Source of the DNA: Sphingomonas sp.
Lineage (GTDB): Bacteria > Pseudomonadota > Alphaproteobacteria > Sphingomonadales > Sphingomonadaceae
Direction of reading: 5' to 3'
NCBI RefSeq assembly: GCF_025363195.1
Contig: NZ_JANYEK010000118.1
Location: 1-35,892, forward strand
Length of the DNA stretch: 35,892 nucleotides
Shown here: positions 24,988-33,577 of the stretch, piece by piece
Layout of the letters: each line of letters starts with the position of its first letter
How positions within the stretch are numbered: position 1 is the stretch's first letter
Made by a program: the position numbers and the translations under genes
Notes under the pieces: model-generated
What the model saw: only the letters and a program-made list of their open reading frames with translations
What the model was told of the DNA's origin: nothing
Databases searched by the model: none

Positions 24988-26610
24988 ATGGTTGATTCAG
25001 CGCTGCACGCGAGCATCCAGCGAGCACTCGCGGCTAACGATATCCCTGGGGCAGCCCTTTTGGCCGAGCAGGCGCTCGCCCGAGGGCCAGCAGATCCGCT
25101 GCTCCTCAATCTCGCGGCATGGCGCAGGGAGGAGGCGGGGGACTATTTGGGTGCGCACGGTCTATTGCGCCGCGCTTTGGAAATGTCGCCAGGCGATGCG
25201 CTCGTGATGAGTGCGATCGGCGCGGTTTTCCGCAAGGAAGGCGTGTACGAGCAGGCGCTCATCATGCTCGATCGAGCGATCGCCGTCGAGCCGAGCCATG
25301 CAGCGACGTGGCTTGAACGCGGTTACACGCTCGATGGCTTGCGATTGGTGCGTGAATCGAAGGTGAGCTACGAACGCGCGCTTTCGCTCGATGCGACGCT
25401 AGCACCGGCTTGGGCAAAACTCGCGGATATCGCCGCGAAAGATGGCGATGCGGCGGGCGGTGCTTCGCTGGCGGAACGGGCACTGGAACTCGACCCATAC
25501 GAGCCGACCGCCCAGTGTGCGCTGGCGACGATCGAGATCGAGGCGCGCGAGGGTCGTGCCGCGGAAGCGCGGCTGAACGCATTGCTCGCTCGCGCCGTGC
25601 CGGAGAGCGACCGCGTGCGTGCGCTCACGCTGCTCGGCGATGCCTTCGACCGACAGGATCGCACCGCTGAGGCATTCGCAGCTTATGGGCGCGCACAGAC
25701 CAACTTCCGCGCGATCCACGCCAAAGACCTTGCGCCGCGCCCCGACCGACCATCGCACCGGGCGTTCATCGAGGCGATCGCGGCGCAGGTGCAGGAGGCG
25801 CCAGCCGTGCCTCCGCCTCCGCCTCCGGTTGCAGATGGGCAGATTGAGGGCGCCGCAGCCACTCATGTCTTCCTCCTCGGCTACCCCCGGTCCGGCACTA
25901 CCCTGCTCGAGAATGTGCTTGCCAGCGCGCCCCGTGTCTCGGCACTGGAAGAGCGCGATACGCTGGCCGATACCGACGAGGTACTGGTACGGAACGACGG
26001 GAGGATGCCGCCGCTGGACGAAATTGATCCTGCGGTGCTGCAGCGCTTACGCTACGGGTATTGGCGGCGCGTTCAGGCAATGACCGGCGATGTTGCAGGC
26101 GGAATCTTCGTCGACATGAACCCGTTCAACGGGATCAAGCTTCCGGTGATCGCGCGGTTATTTCCGCAGGCGCGAATCCTCATCATGCGGCGCGATCCAC
26201 GCGATGTGGTACTCAGCTGCTACCGCATCAATTTCACACCGAGCACTGCCGCCTGGGCATTCAGCGAGTTGGAGGAGACGGCGCGGCATTACGACGCCTT
26301 GATGCGGCTGACCGAATTGTGTCGCGAACGCCTGCCGCTAGCTTTCCACGACGTGCGCTATGACCGGTTGGTAACGGATTTCGAAGCGACGGTGCGCGAA
26401 ACCGCAGCGTTCCTTGGCATCGAATGGACCGAAGCATTCCATGCGTTCAATCGGACAGCTCAAACGCGCGGAGTGCGTACCGCAAGCGCGACGCAGGTAC
26501 GGCGCGGCCTGTATGACGGACGCGGCCAATGGCGACGCTATGCCGACCATCTTCAGCCGATCCTACCAATTCTGGCACCGTGGATCGAACGCTTCGGGTT
26601 CGATCAATAA
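24988..26610 (+). CDS. TPR-containing sulfotransferase
   Basis: A 540-residue fusion. Residues 1-260 form TPR repeats (with PADPLLLNLAAWRREEAGDY-, SHAATWLERGYTLDGL- and LAPAWAKLADIAAKDGD-type units), then a Pro-rich linker (VPPPPPPVA), then a sulfotransferase domain (about 290-540). The canonical PAPS 5'-phosphosulfate-binding loop is GYPRSGTTLLEN (from residue 298), and the 3'-phosphate-binding motif is RRDPRDVVLSCYR (from about 402). It should transfer sulfate from PAPS to a hydroxyl or amine, with the TPR part selecting a protein or peptide substrate, as in bacterial TPR-sulfotransferase proteins. ATG 24988 is preceded only by a weak, distant AAGG, so the start is uncertain; earlier in-frame starts exist back to 24841. 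It converges on the large TonB receptor gene across a bidirectional terminator. Confidence 0.88.
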   Translation: MVDSALHASIQRALAANDIPGAALLAEQALARGPADPLLLNLAAWRREEAGDYLGAHGLLRRALEMSPGDALVMSAIGAVFRKEGVYEQALIMLDRAIAVEPSHAATWLERGYTLDGLRLVRESKVSYERALSLDATLAPAWAKLADIAAKDGDAAGGASLAERALELDPYEPTAQCALATIEIEAREGRAAEARLNALLARAVPESDRVRALTLLGDAFDRQDRTAEAFAAYGRAQTNFRAIHAKDLAPRPDRPSHRAFIEAIAAQVQEAPAVPPPPPPVADGQIEGAAATHVFLLGYPRSGTTLLENVLASAPRVSALEERDTLADTDEVLVRNDGRMPPLDEIDPAVLQRLRYGYWRRVQAMTGDVAGGIFVDMNPFNGIKLPVIARLFPQARILIMRRDPRDVVLSCYRINFTPSTAAWAFSELEETARHYDALMRLTELCRERLPLAFHDVRYDRLVTDFEATVRETAAFLGIEWTEAFHAFNRTAQTRGVRTASATQVRRGLYDGRGQWRRYADHLQPILPILAPWIERFGFDQ

Positions 26611-26611
26611 A

Positions 26612-26637
26612 AAAGGGGCGGGAGAACCCGCCCCTTT
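26612..26637. terminator. Bidirectional intrinsic terminator
   Basis: AAAGGGGCGGG (26612-26622) and CCCGCCCCTTT (26627-26637) pair perfectly around an AGAA loop. On the minus strand the stem is followed by a run of six T, and on the plus strand by TTTCAT. It terminates the convergent TPR-sulfotransferase and TonB receptor transcripts. Confidence 0.93.
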
Positions 26638-26661
26638 CATCGTGTCGGAAACCGACCCAAA

Positions 26662-29600
26662 TTAGTATTTGAGGCGCACACCGACAGCGAAGCGACGACC
26701 CAATGTGTCGTAGGTCGACGGATAGGTGTTCCCGCTATTGTAAGACGTACTGCCGATCGTGCCGCCCACGACAGGCGGATTTTTGTCGAACAGGTTCATC
26801 ACGGAAATCGTGAAGTCGAAGTGGTTGTTGACGCTGAACCGGGTCGCCAGATCGAAATAGTTATAGGCGTTGATATGGCCGAAGTTGAACGTCTGGCCAG
26901 CCAAAGCACCCGTCGCGATGGTGCCGTTGAATGTCACCGTGTTCGGGTCGGCGTTAACCGCGTCGATATGACGCCACAATACCGAGAAATCGACCGAATC
27001 GAAGGTCAGGGTGGTGCGCTGGTTCCAGCTGAACTTCGGCTGGATCGAGGCGCATTTGTTGCTGTAGATGCCGACGCACTCGATGACCGACGTCGCTGGA
27101 AGCGCACCACCGCCGCCAGGAGCCCCAGCCGGCAGAACGCTATTCGGAACGATTGCCTGGAATTGCGAACGATGCGTCCAGTTACCCTGGAAGCTGAGGT
27201 TCAGCTTCACGACACCCAGATCACGGCGATAATTCACGCCGAGATCGATACCGTCCGTAAGCAACTTACCAGCGTTCGAGGTCGGCAGGATCACACCCTG
27301 GGTCGTCGCAGGATCGCCATCGAGCTGACCCGTCACCGGGTTACGCTTGATCAAGTTACAAATCGGATTCGCGGTAGTCGGATTAGCGAAGCAGGCATTG
27401 ACGAGATCCTGGCCCGATGGTGACGAAATCGCGTTGCGGATGAGGATGTTGTAATAATCCGCCGTGACCGAGAAGCCAGGTATGAGATGTTTTGGCTGTA
27501 GGACAACGCCGAACGTGTAGCTGTCCGACGTTTCCGGACGCAGGTAGGTAGCACCGGAGGAGGTTCCATTACCCTGGTTCGCAGTCGGATTCTTGATGCC
27601 GCCGATCGACGCAGCAGGAGCACCCTGAGCGATGCAGAGCGTTGCCAAAGCGCTACCAGCCGTTGCCAAGCGGCAAGGGTCGGCCGAGATGTTGGTCAGA
27701 CCGGTGCTGAGCGGCGTGAACAGCTCGGTGATGTTCGGGGCACGAACCGCACGCTGATAGTTGCCGCGGAACTTGATGCCATCGACAGGCTCCCAGCTAC
27801 CGCCTGCCTTGTAAGTGGTGGTGTTGTACTTGGGGGTTCCTGCTGCAAACACCTTGTAGGCCGAATAGCGAATGCCGGTTTCAAGCGTCAGGCTTTGGAA
27901 ACCTGGCCGATCTTGAACGAGCGGCGCGATCAATTCGCCATACGCTTCCTTCGCTTCATAGCTGCCGTTGAAGTTCAACACGGCGCCACCGGCGCCGCCC
28001 AGCTCACCGGCGGTCTGCGAAAGTGCATCCGCCGTCTGTGCGGCGTAATATTTGCGATATTCGCCACCGACCGCGAAGCCGATCGGATCGTTAGCGAACG
28101 GACTCGATTTGCCGAAATCGCCGCTCAGCAGCGCGCGAGCCTGCGTGAGCGAAGCCTTTTGCGCATTGGTCGCCGTCGCCGTCAGATATGGAATCTGGTT
28201 CGGTGAGATGCTGCCGTTTGCGCCAAAGATGTTGACTGGAACGCAGCCTGACCCGGCTGAAGTGCTGGCGCCGCCAGCAGCGAGCGGCGGAAGCAACGGG
28301 TTCGGGTTGTTCAACTGTGGCGCAGCACCCAGGTTACAGTTGGTGGTGCTGGTCGTATACACTGCGGTCCGCAAACGCGAGATCAGCACATACCCGTCCT
28401 GAGTTTGGCGATTTTCCGACTCACCGTACGAACCCGACAGGTCAAGGTCGATCGACTTGGTGATACCGACCTTCACACCCGCGCGATAATCGAAATACGT
28501 CGTCGTATATTCCGAATTACGCGTTCCGATCTCGGTCGTACGGCGACCCGTTGTGGTGGTGAACGAGCGGAAATTCGGATCATTCGGGCCCGTTGCGAGA
28601 GCAGCCGCGTCGCACTGCGCCGGGGTCAACGTCTGGATGCCGGGCGTGTTCGGATCAAAATCGTTGTTTGCGCAGAACTGCGCGCGGGCGGCCGCAGGCA
28701 GATACGGGTTGCTGACCGGGATGGTCAGAATCTGCGAAAACACGCCCGACGGCGCGACGATCGTGTCGACCGTGTTCTTGGAGAACAATCCGCGCGTGTA
28801 AACCTGAACGTTGTCCGCCACGTCGTAATGCGCTGCACCGTAGATGTTGTAGCGCTTAAACGGCGTCTGGAAGATGTTGTACGGGTTGAAGTTAAACGCG
28901 TCACGCGACTTCGAATACGGACGGAGTGCTCCGGTTGATGGATCAATGGTATTGAATTTCGTGCCGAGCGTGAAGCGCCCGGGAACCGTCGTTCCCGAAC
29001 CGCCCTGCCCGCCCGAGGTCGAGGTGTAATTGTTGAGCGAGAAGTTGCGCGCCCCTTGATAGACCGGATCGGACTTCTGGTAGCCGACGGATAGGACCGC
29101 GTTGCCGCGCCCATCATCGAAATTGGCGCCCATCGTCACGTCTGCGCGGAAATAACGGCCATCACCCTTGCCGTTGATCTGGTTGGACACGTTCGCCTCG
29201 AAGCCGCCGAAGTCCGACCGTGTGATGAAGTTGATTACGCCAGAAACGGCATCGGCGCCGTACGTCGTCGCTGCACCACCGGTTAACGTATCAACACGCT
29301 GGATCAGCGCGAGCGGGATGTTGTTGAGATCGGTTCGGCCGGTCGAACCCGATGGGGTAAGGCGCGTACCGTCGAGGAGCACGACGTTGCGGAAGTTGCC
29401 GAGGCCGCGAAGATCGACATATGCCGAGCCGCCGTTGCCGTTGTTGACGGCCGAACCAATCGACGGAACCGCTCCAGGCAGGTCGCGCAGGATCGATTCA
29501 GCGGTGTTCGCCTGACGTAATTGGATTTCTTCCTGACCAATGACCGCGATCGGGCTCGATGCAATCAAGTTCGGGTTGCGGATCAACGTGCCGGTAACGA

Positions 29601-29808
29601 CGATATCGCCGGTCGAGGTGGCTTCGGCAGGCGGGGCCGATTCCTGACTCGAGATCCCGGCCGCCGGTGCGCCCGACGAAGATGCCTGCACACCCGTCTT
29701 TGGCTGGCTGGCTGGGTTGGCGTCCTGCGCGAAAGCGGGCTGGGTCGCAAAGGCTGCACCGACCAGCAATGTGGAGGTCAGCAGACGCGAACGATACGTA
29801 GCTAGCAT
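26662..29808 (-). CDS. Large TonB-dependent receptor of the hydroxylase/sulfotransferase island
   Basis: A 1048-residue outer-membrane receptor. The signal peptide (LLTSTLLVGAAFATQPAFA) is followed by a Gln/Pro/Ser-rich stretch and a TonB-box-like DIVVTGTLIRN, then the plug (about 75-190; AESILRDLPGAVP, YVDLRGLGNFRNVVLLDGTRL, TYGADAVSGVINFITR) and a large barrel ending in VGVRLKY. It is much longer than the 784-residue receptor in the window, because of long extracellular loops with Cys-containing inserts (AQFCANNDFDP, TPAQCDAA, SAGSGCVPVN). The class resembles sphingomonad and Caulobacter receptors annotated for oligopeptide or oligosaccharide uptake. ATG 29808 was chosen from the AAGGGG site 7 bases upstream and the signal peptide. 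Base composition looks lower in G+C than the flanking housekeeping genes. The ligand is unknown. Confidence 0.93.
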   Translation of the reverse strand: MLATYRSRLLTSTLLVGAAFATQPAFAQDANPASQPKTGVQASSSGAPAAGISSQESAPPAEATSTGDIVVTGTLIRNPNLIASSPIAVIGQEEIQLRQANTAESILRDLPGAVPSIGSAVNNGNGGSAYVDLRGLGNFRNVVLLDGTRLTPSGSTGRTDLNNIPLALIQRVDTLTGGAATTYGADAVSGVINFITRSDFGGFEANVSNQINGKGDGRYFRADVTMGANFDDGRGNAVLSVGYQKSDPVYQGARNFSLNNYTSTSGGQGGSGTTVPGRFTLGTKFNTIDPSTGALRPYSKSRDAFNFNPYNIFQTPFKRYNIYGAAHYDVADNVQVYTRGLFSKNTVDTIVAPSGVFSQILTIPVSNPYLPAAARAQFCANNDFDPNTPGIQTLTPAQCDAAALATGPNDPNFRSFTTTTGRRTTEIGTRNSEYTTTYFDYRAGVKVGITKSIDLDLSGSYGESENRQTQDGYVLISRLRTAVYTTSTTNCNLGAAPQLNNPNPLLPPLAAGGASTSAGSGCVPVNIFGANGSISPNQIPYLTATATNAQKASLTQARALLSGDFGKSSPFANDPIGFAVGGEYRKYYAAQTADALSQTAGELGGAGGAVLNFNGSYEAKEAYGELIAPLVQDRPGFQSLTLETGIRYSAYKVFAAGTPKYNTTTYKAGGSWEPVDGIKFRGNYQRAVRAPNITELFTPLSTGLTNISADPCRLATAGSALATLCIAQGAPAASIGGIKNPTANQGNGTSSGATYLRPETSDSYTFGVVLQPKHLIPGFSVTADYYNILIRNAISSPSGQDLVNACFANPTTANPICNLIKRNPVTGQLDGDPATTQGVILPTSNAGKLLTDGIDLGVNYRRDLGVVKLNLSFQGNWTHRSQFQAIVPNSVLPAGAPGGGGALPATSVIECVGIYSNKCASIQPKFSWNQRTTLTFDSVDFSVLWRHIDAVNADPNTVTFNGTIATGALAGQTFNFGHINAYNYFDLATRFSVNNHFDFTISVMNLFDKNPPVVGGTIGSTSYNSGNTYPSTYDTLGRRFAVGVRLKY

Positions 29809-29944
29809 GGAATTCCCCTTTTGAACTTCAATAGTCCGATTGCCGGACTCCGACCGACTGTTATCGATCACTGCCCTACTGCCTATTGGACTTTTCTCAG
29901 GATCGCCATCGGGGTTGTCGCTGTGACAAAAGAATCCCGCGCGG

Positions 29945-29979
29945 TGTAACATCTACGACACACTTCGATACATGTTACA
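29945..29979. promoter_or_regulatory. Long inverted repeat between divergent TonB receptor and exported-protein genes
   Basis: TGTAACAT (29945-29952) and ATGTTACA (29972-29979) are perfect 8-base inverted arms with a 19-base spacer; the match continues inward for two further pairs after one mismatch. It lies in the 234-bp gap between the divergent starts at 29808 and 30043, 63 bases before the exported-protein ATG. The centre-to-centre distance of 27 bp is roughly two and a half helical turns, compatible with a dimer-of-dimers or looping operator, or with a hairpin in one leader. No regulator gene is adjacent. The rest of the gap shows no gene. Confidence 0.5.
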
Positions 29980-30042
29980 GGCGGCTTGTCGATTGTGGCA
30001 GCTTCCCGTACCAGTCCTCGCCACCACCAGAGAGAAATTCGC

Positions 30043-30594
30043 ATGCGAATAGCGTCGATCGCCACGGCAACAGCCCTCGCCTTGATAGCAATCACGGTAA
30101 CGGGGGGGGAAGCATCGGCGCAATCCGGATCCGCGGACGCTATCCTGCAATCCTTCTCGAAGTGCCGCTCCATCGGTGTCGTCGAAGCGCGACTCGACTG
30201 CTTCGACAAGGCGGCTCAGGCGCTGGAGAAAGCCGTCAAGACGCATGACGTCACGATTACCAACCGGCAGGAGGTACGCTCAGCGCAGCGGTCGCTATTC
30301 GGTTTCAACATCGGCCGCCTCGCTCTCTTCGGAACTGGTGGCGACCGCTCGGACGAGTCGATGAAGCGAGACGTGTTTGATCGACTCGATACCACAATCG
30401 TCAGCACGCAGCAGGTGGCGAACGGTAATGTCCAACTGCGCGTGGCTGAGGGTGGCGCGGTGTGGGTCACCACTGACGCCATGCCGTTCCCGCCACACGC
30501 CGGCACGAAAGTCTCGATAAGGCGTGGTGCACTTGGTAATTATTTCATCAACGTTGAGGGGCAACGCTCGGTGCGGGGCACACGCCTTCGCTAA
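30043..30594 (+). CDS. Exported protein of unknown function (183 aa)
   Basis: A 183-residue protein with a signal peptide (about residues 1-26, ending EASAQ). The mature part begins SGSADAILQSFSKCRSIGVVEARLDCFDKAAQALEKAV, with a C...RLDCFD pattern seen in various proteobacterial secreted proteins of unknown role; the two Cys may pair. The second half is beta-rich (RVAEGGAVWVTTDAMPFPPHAGTKVSIRRG, NYFINVEGQRSVRGTRLR), ending in a small domain with a basic tail. The start ATG 30043 follows an AGAGAGAA stretch. It is divergent from the large TonB receptor and converges on sulfotransferase-like copy 2, 16 bases away. Because it is periplasmic and shares the receptor's control region, a joint role is possible. 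No function can be named. Confidence 0.8.
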   Translation: MRIASIATATALALIAITVTGGEASAQSGSADAILQSFSKCRSIGVVEARLDCFDKAAQALEKAVKTHDVTITNRQEVRSAQRSLFGFNIGRLALFGTGGDRSDESMKRDVFDRLDTTIVSTQQVANGNVQLRVAEGGAVWVTTDAMPFPPHAGTKVSIRRGALGNYFINVEGQRSVRGTRLR

Positions 30595-30610
30595 GGTCGT
30601 ACTTCGGTAT

Positions 30611-31597
30611 TCAACCGAATAGCCTGCGCGATTCGAGCACCGCGCATGCGGCGTCCGCTTCTATAGCGCGCGGTTCGATCCAGCGCTGAGCCTGGACGAT
30701 TTCGGCCGCCAACAGCGTTTCCAGCGCTGCGCGCCGCGCCAGCCGCTCCATATTATCGAACGCGATGGCAGGGTTCTTGGAATAGGTCGAGAATAACGCA
30801 CCCGCGACAATAGTGTCCAAACTTTCGCACGACAGCGGTATTTGAAGGCGGTCGGCCACCGATGAAAGGATGATCCCAGGGTACGCGAAGAATGCCTCGG
30901 CATCCAGACTCCGCCCACCTTCCATCTTTCCGAGTGCCGTGGCGAAAGCGCTGACTTGCGCAAGCCAAAGGGCGGCGACCCGCTCAGCATCAGTCAGCCC
31001 CCCCGTGTCGCCGAGCCACGGCGCAAGCAGGGTGGTGACGCGTCGCAGCCATTCACGGTGATTGTCACTGCGCAGGATCGCCAGCAGATAATCGCGTAAC
31101 GGCAAATGCAGGAAGATCGAGCGCGCGCGGGGATCCGCCGCCGCCAATTCGGGCAGCAGGAAATTGACCGGCACATTCGCCTTGACGATCGTTGGGGTGT
31201 CGGCACGGTAGCGTTTCGACAGCATCGCGATAACCAAGGCCAAGCGATCTGCGGCGGCGCGGCCGGGCGCGTAAGCTGCCGCCACCTGCCGTAGCGCCAG
31301 CGGCTCGCGTAGCACGAGGTTCGAAGACAGATGATCGATCGCGCGGGCCAGGAGCGTCGAACCGCAATGAGCAAAATGGAAGATCCAGCCGGTCGCGGCC
31401 GGGCGCGGCATCGCGACGGTCAGCCCCGACACCGGCATATGCATGACACCCTCGGCAGCGGGCGAGATGCGACCGTCGAGGAAGATCGAGCGGTTATAGG
31501 CCGCGCGATCCATCGGCACGAACACCGCCGCGTCACCCTCGAAAGAATGGAGATAGTGGTCGGGTGAAACAAAAAGATCGTCGCGGGTCAGGGCCAT
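30611..31597 (-). CDS. Sulfotransferase-like P-loop protein (copy 2)
   Basis: A 328-residue paralogue of the 22345-23424 protein. The nucleotide-loop-like motif is WIFHFAHCGSTLLARAI (residues 71-87), then LVLREPLALRQVAA, TIVKANVPVNFLLPELAAADPRARSIFLHLPLRDYLLAILR and LTDAERVAALWLAQ, all mirrored in copy 1. The C-terminal IVAGALFSTYSKNPAIAFD matches ILSGPAFTRHSKHETSF of copy 1. The loop CGSTLL is closer to authentic sulfotransferase loops (RSGTTLL) than the CCSTLL of copy 1. Catalytic residues cannot be confirmed. It starts at ATG 31597 and diverges from the TauD-type gene with 50 bp between the starts. No export signal is seen. Confidence 0.78.
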   Translation of the reverse strand: MALTRDDLFVSPDHYLHSFEGDAAVFVPMDRAAYNRSIFLDGRISPAAEGVMHMPVSGLTVAMPRPAATGWIFHFAHCGSTLLARAIDHLSSNLVLREPLALRQVAAAYAPGRAAADRLALVIAMLSKRYRADTPTIVKANVPVNFLLPELAAADPRARSIFLHLPLRDYLLAILRSDNHREWLRRVTTLLAPWLGDTGGLTDAERVAALWLAQVSAFATALGKMEGGRSLDAEAFFAYPGIILSSVADRLQIPLSCESLDTIVAGALFSTYSKNPAIAFDNMERLARRAALETLLAAEIVQAQRWIEPRAIEADAACAVLESRRLFG

Positions 31598-31647
31598 CGC
31601 CAGACGCTATAGCTGACGGCCGAATTTGTCGCTATCCCGCCACGGCA

Positions 31648-32613
31648 ATGCCAAAGATTTTTCTGCCCGAACACGGCCGCCCGCAAGTCCTGATTGAACC
31701 CGCCGGCGAGCGGACAATCCTGACGATCGACCCGGCCCAGATCATCGCACTGTACAAGGCGCACGGCGCCCTGTTGTTTCGGGGATTCACTACCGAGGTT
31801 GCGGAGTTTCGAAGTTTCGCTCGGCAGTTCTGCCCGACCTCAGTGATCAACGAGAGCCCTGGCCGGCAGCCGATCGATCCCGACCACAACATCCATACGG
31901 TAGATGGCGGGACTGGCGCTTTCTCACTGCATCCTGAATTGTCGCGCGAGCCTTGGAAGCCCGACGCGGCATTCTTTGCGTGCCTGTCTCCGCCCTCGCG
32001 TGGCGGCGCTACCCTGATCTGCGACGGGGTCGCGCTGGTCCGTGCGCTGCCGGACGCCGTGCGACGCGGTCTCGAGCATCGCCGTCTCTTGTATATCAAG
32101 CCGACATGGCCAGAATTGCTCGAGTTCTGGCTGGGGGACCCCAACCCGAACGACGCTGTACTAGCCGCCTCGTCGCCGGATTGCCCCTATTCCTTCCGTC
32201 GGATTGAGCAACACATCGTGCGCTTCTTCACCCGTCCGGCGCTACACCGACCGATGTTCATTGACGAACCGGCGTTCGGCAACTTCCTGCTATTCGCTCG
32301 CTTCAACAACAACCGCCCGGATTTTCCGGTTCTGGACGATGGCTATCCGGTGCCCGAGGCATGGCTACAGGCGATCAAGGCGGCTGGTGACTCGGTGGCG
32401 GTGCCAATCGCATGGCAGACCGGGGACCTGCTGATGCTGGACAATACGCGTTTCATGCACGGACGCACACCAATCCTGGATGCGAAGGAGCGGTTGATCG
32501 CGACGTATTTCGGCTATGTCGGCTTTGCAAAGCCCGACCCTGAGGAGCCGGCCAATCCGCTCTGGCGCCGCGCCGACTTTACTCCGCCCTTCCCGCCCGG
32601 GCTGCTGCGCTAA
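31648..32613 (+). CDS. TauD/TfdA-family 2-oxoglutarate/Fe(II) oxygenase
   Basis: A 321-residue double-stranded beta-helix oxygenase. The iron facial triad is HPE (His95 and Glu97 in AFSLHPELSREP) with the distal His271 in LDNTRFMHGR; a following Arg serves 2-oxoglutarate binding. The Glu in place of Asp is common in TfdA/SyrP-like members that hydroxylate amino acids or natural-product intermediates. The segment ALLFRGFTTEVAEFRSFARQF is the usual family N-terminal block. Role: probably hydroxylation of a small molecule or peptide residue; taurine itself is not indicated. ATG 31648 was chosen over an earlier frame start, which would lie inside the divergent gene. It ends one base before the convergent M23 peptidase stop. 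It is part of the island with the two AspH-type enzymes. Confidence 0.9.
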   Translation: MPKIFLPEHGRPQVLIEPAGERTILTIDPAQIIALYKAHGALLFRGFTTEVAEFRSFARQFCPTSVINESPGRQPIDPDHNIHTVDGGTGAFSLHPELSREPWKPDAAFFACLSPPSRGGATLICDGVALVRALPDAVRRGLEHRRLLYIKPTWPELLEFWLGDPNPNDAVLAASSPDCPYSFRRIEQHIVRFFTRPALHRPMFIDEPAFGNFLLFARFNNNRPDFPVLDDGYPVPEAWLQAIKAAGDSVAVPIAWQTGDLLMLDNTRFMHGRTPILDAKERLIATYFGYVGFAKPDPEEPANPLWRRADFTPPFPPGLLR

Positions 32614-32614
32614 G

Positions 32615-33577
32615 TTATGGCGAGACGGGCACTGGCCCCGCCAGCAGCAACGGATCTATACGCGCATCCCGCCACTTCAGCCCCCAGTGCAGATGCGGGC
32701 CGGTCGCGCGCCCAGTCATGCCGACCGCGCCGATCACCTGCCCACGCCGCACCTGGTCACCGACATGCACATCGATGCGCGACAGGTGCAGGAACGCGCT
32801 GTTGAGGTCGGCGCCGTGGTCGATCATCAGCAGATTGCCCTCCAGTGTGAAGGGGTGGTCCGCCGCCAGAATCACCACGCCGTCGGCGGGGGCAAGCACT
32901 GGCGTGCCGGTCGGCCGCGCGATGTCGATCCCCGAATGGTACGACCCGGCCTCATTGTTTTTGTAGATGCGCTGCGACCCGAACAACGTCGAGATGCGCC
33001 CGGTCGTAGGCCACAGGAACGGCTGCCGCCAGCCATCGCTGTCCACCGGAATGCGGCGCGCGGCGGCAATCTCGGCCAGTTCGGCGGGGCGGATGCGCGC
33101 GAATTCCGCCTCGGGCACCGGATATTTTTGCAAACTGTCGAGCCGCGAGATATTCCAGCCGCGCGGTGCGACAACCAATGCGTCGCTGACCTGCCGCCCA
33201 TCATCCAGCGTCGCGACCAAAGTCGCGGAAGGTCCGGCATCGCGATCGAAGGCGATCAGGAACCGGCCGTCCGGCGCAACCCGCACCGCCGCGCCGTTGA
33301 AGCTGAGCGCGGCAGTCCCACCGGGGGCGAGGCCAATCACCGCGCCGCCCTGCATGCGCGGGCCGCTATAGCTGAAGGTGATCGGCCCGGCCGGGCGATT
33401 GGGCTGGACGGTCGGCGCGTCGCTAAGGGTCGACGGCGGCACCGATCGTATCGGTGGTTGAATTTTCGGGCGCGGCGGCGGGATGGTCGCGCAACTGCCG
33501 AGCAGCATCAGGCCAATGCTGATCAGCGCCCAGCGCTGCGGTCGGTGCAAGCTGCGGGTCGCCCGCGGACGCGTCAC
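32615..33577 (-). CDS. M23-family peptidoglycan endopeptidase (lipoprotein)
   Basis: A 320-residue LytM-domain protein, expected to cut peptidoglycan cross-links in the periplasm or to activate amidases. The start GTG 33577 overlaps the DUF2093 stop (GTGA). The signal ends in the lipobox LLGSC, so it is a probable lipoprotein. A Pro-rich linker leads to an N-terminal beta domain (about 45-180) and the M23 domain (about 200-315) with Zn-binding HSGIDIARPTG (His and Asp) and GPHLHWGL (His), so the zinc site looks intact. It lies last in the xseA - DUF2093 - M23 operon, an arrangement also seen in other alphaproteobacteria. Confidence 0.92.
   Translation of the reverse strand: MTRPRATRSLHRPQRWALISIGLMLLGSCATIPPPRPKIQPPIRSVPPSTLSDAPTVQPNRPAGPITFSYSGPRMQGGAVIGLAPGGTAALSFNGAAVRVAPDGRFLIAFDRDAGPSATLVATLDDGRQVSDALVVAPRGWNISRLDSLQKYPVPEAEFARIRPAELAEIAAARRIPVDSDGWRQPFLWPTTGRISTLFGSQRIYKNNEAGSYHSGIDIARPTGTPVLAPADGVVILAADHPFTLEGNLLMIDHGADLNSAFLHLSRIDVHVGDQVRRGQVIGAVGMTGRATGPHLHWGLKWRDARIDPLLLAGPVPVSP

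Noticed and set aside
30603-30619. TTCGGT/ACCGAA hairpin between two convergent genes as a terminator
   Set aside because: The stem is only 6 bp, there is no T-run, and it spans the stop codon of the minus-strand gene, so support is too weak.
31648-32613. Taurine dioxygenase role for the TauD-family protein, linking it to the sulfonate locus
   Set aside because: It lies 20 kb from the sulfonate locus among AspH and sulfotransferase genes, and its HxE iron motif is more typical of TfdA/SyrP-like enzymes than of TauD itself (HxD).
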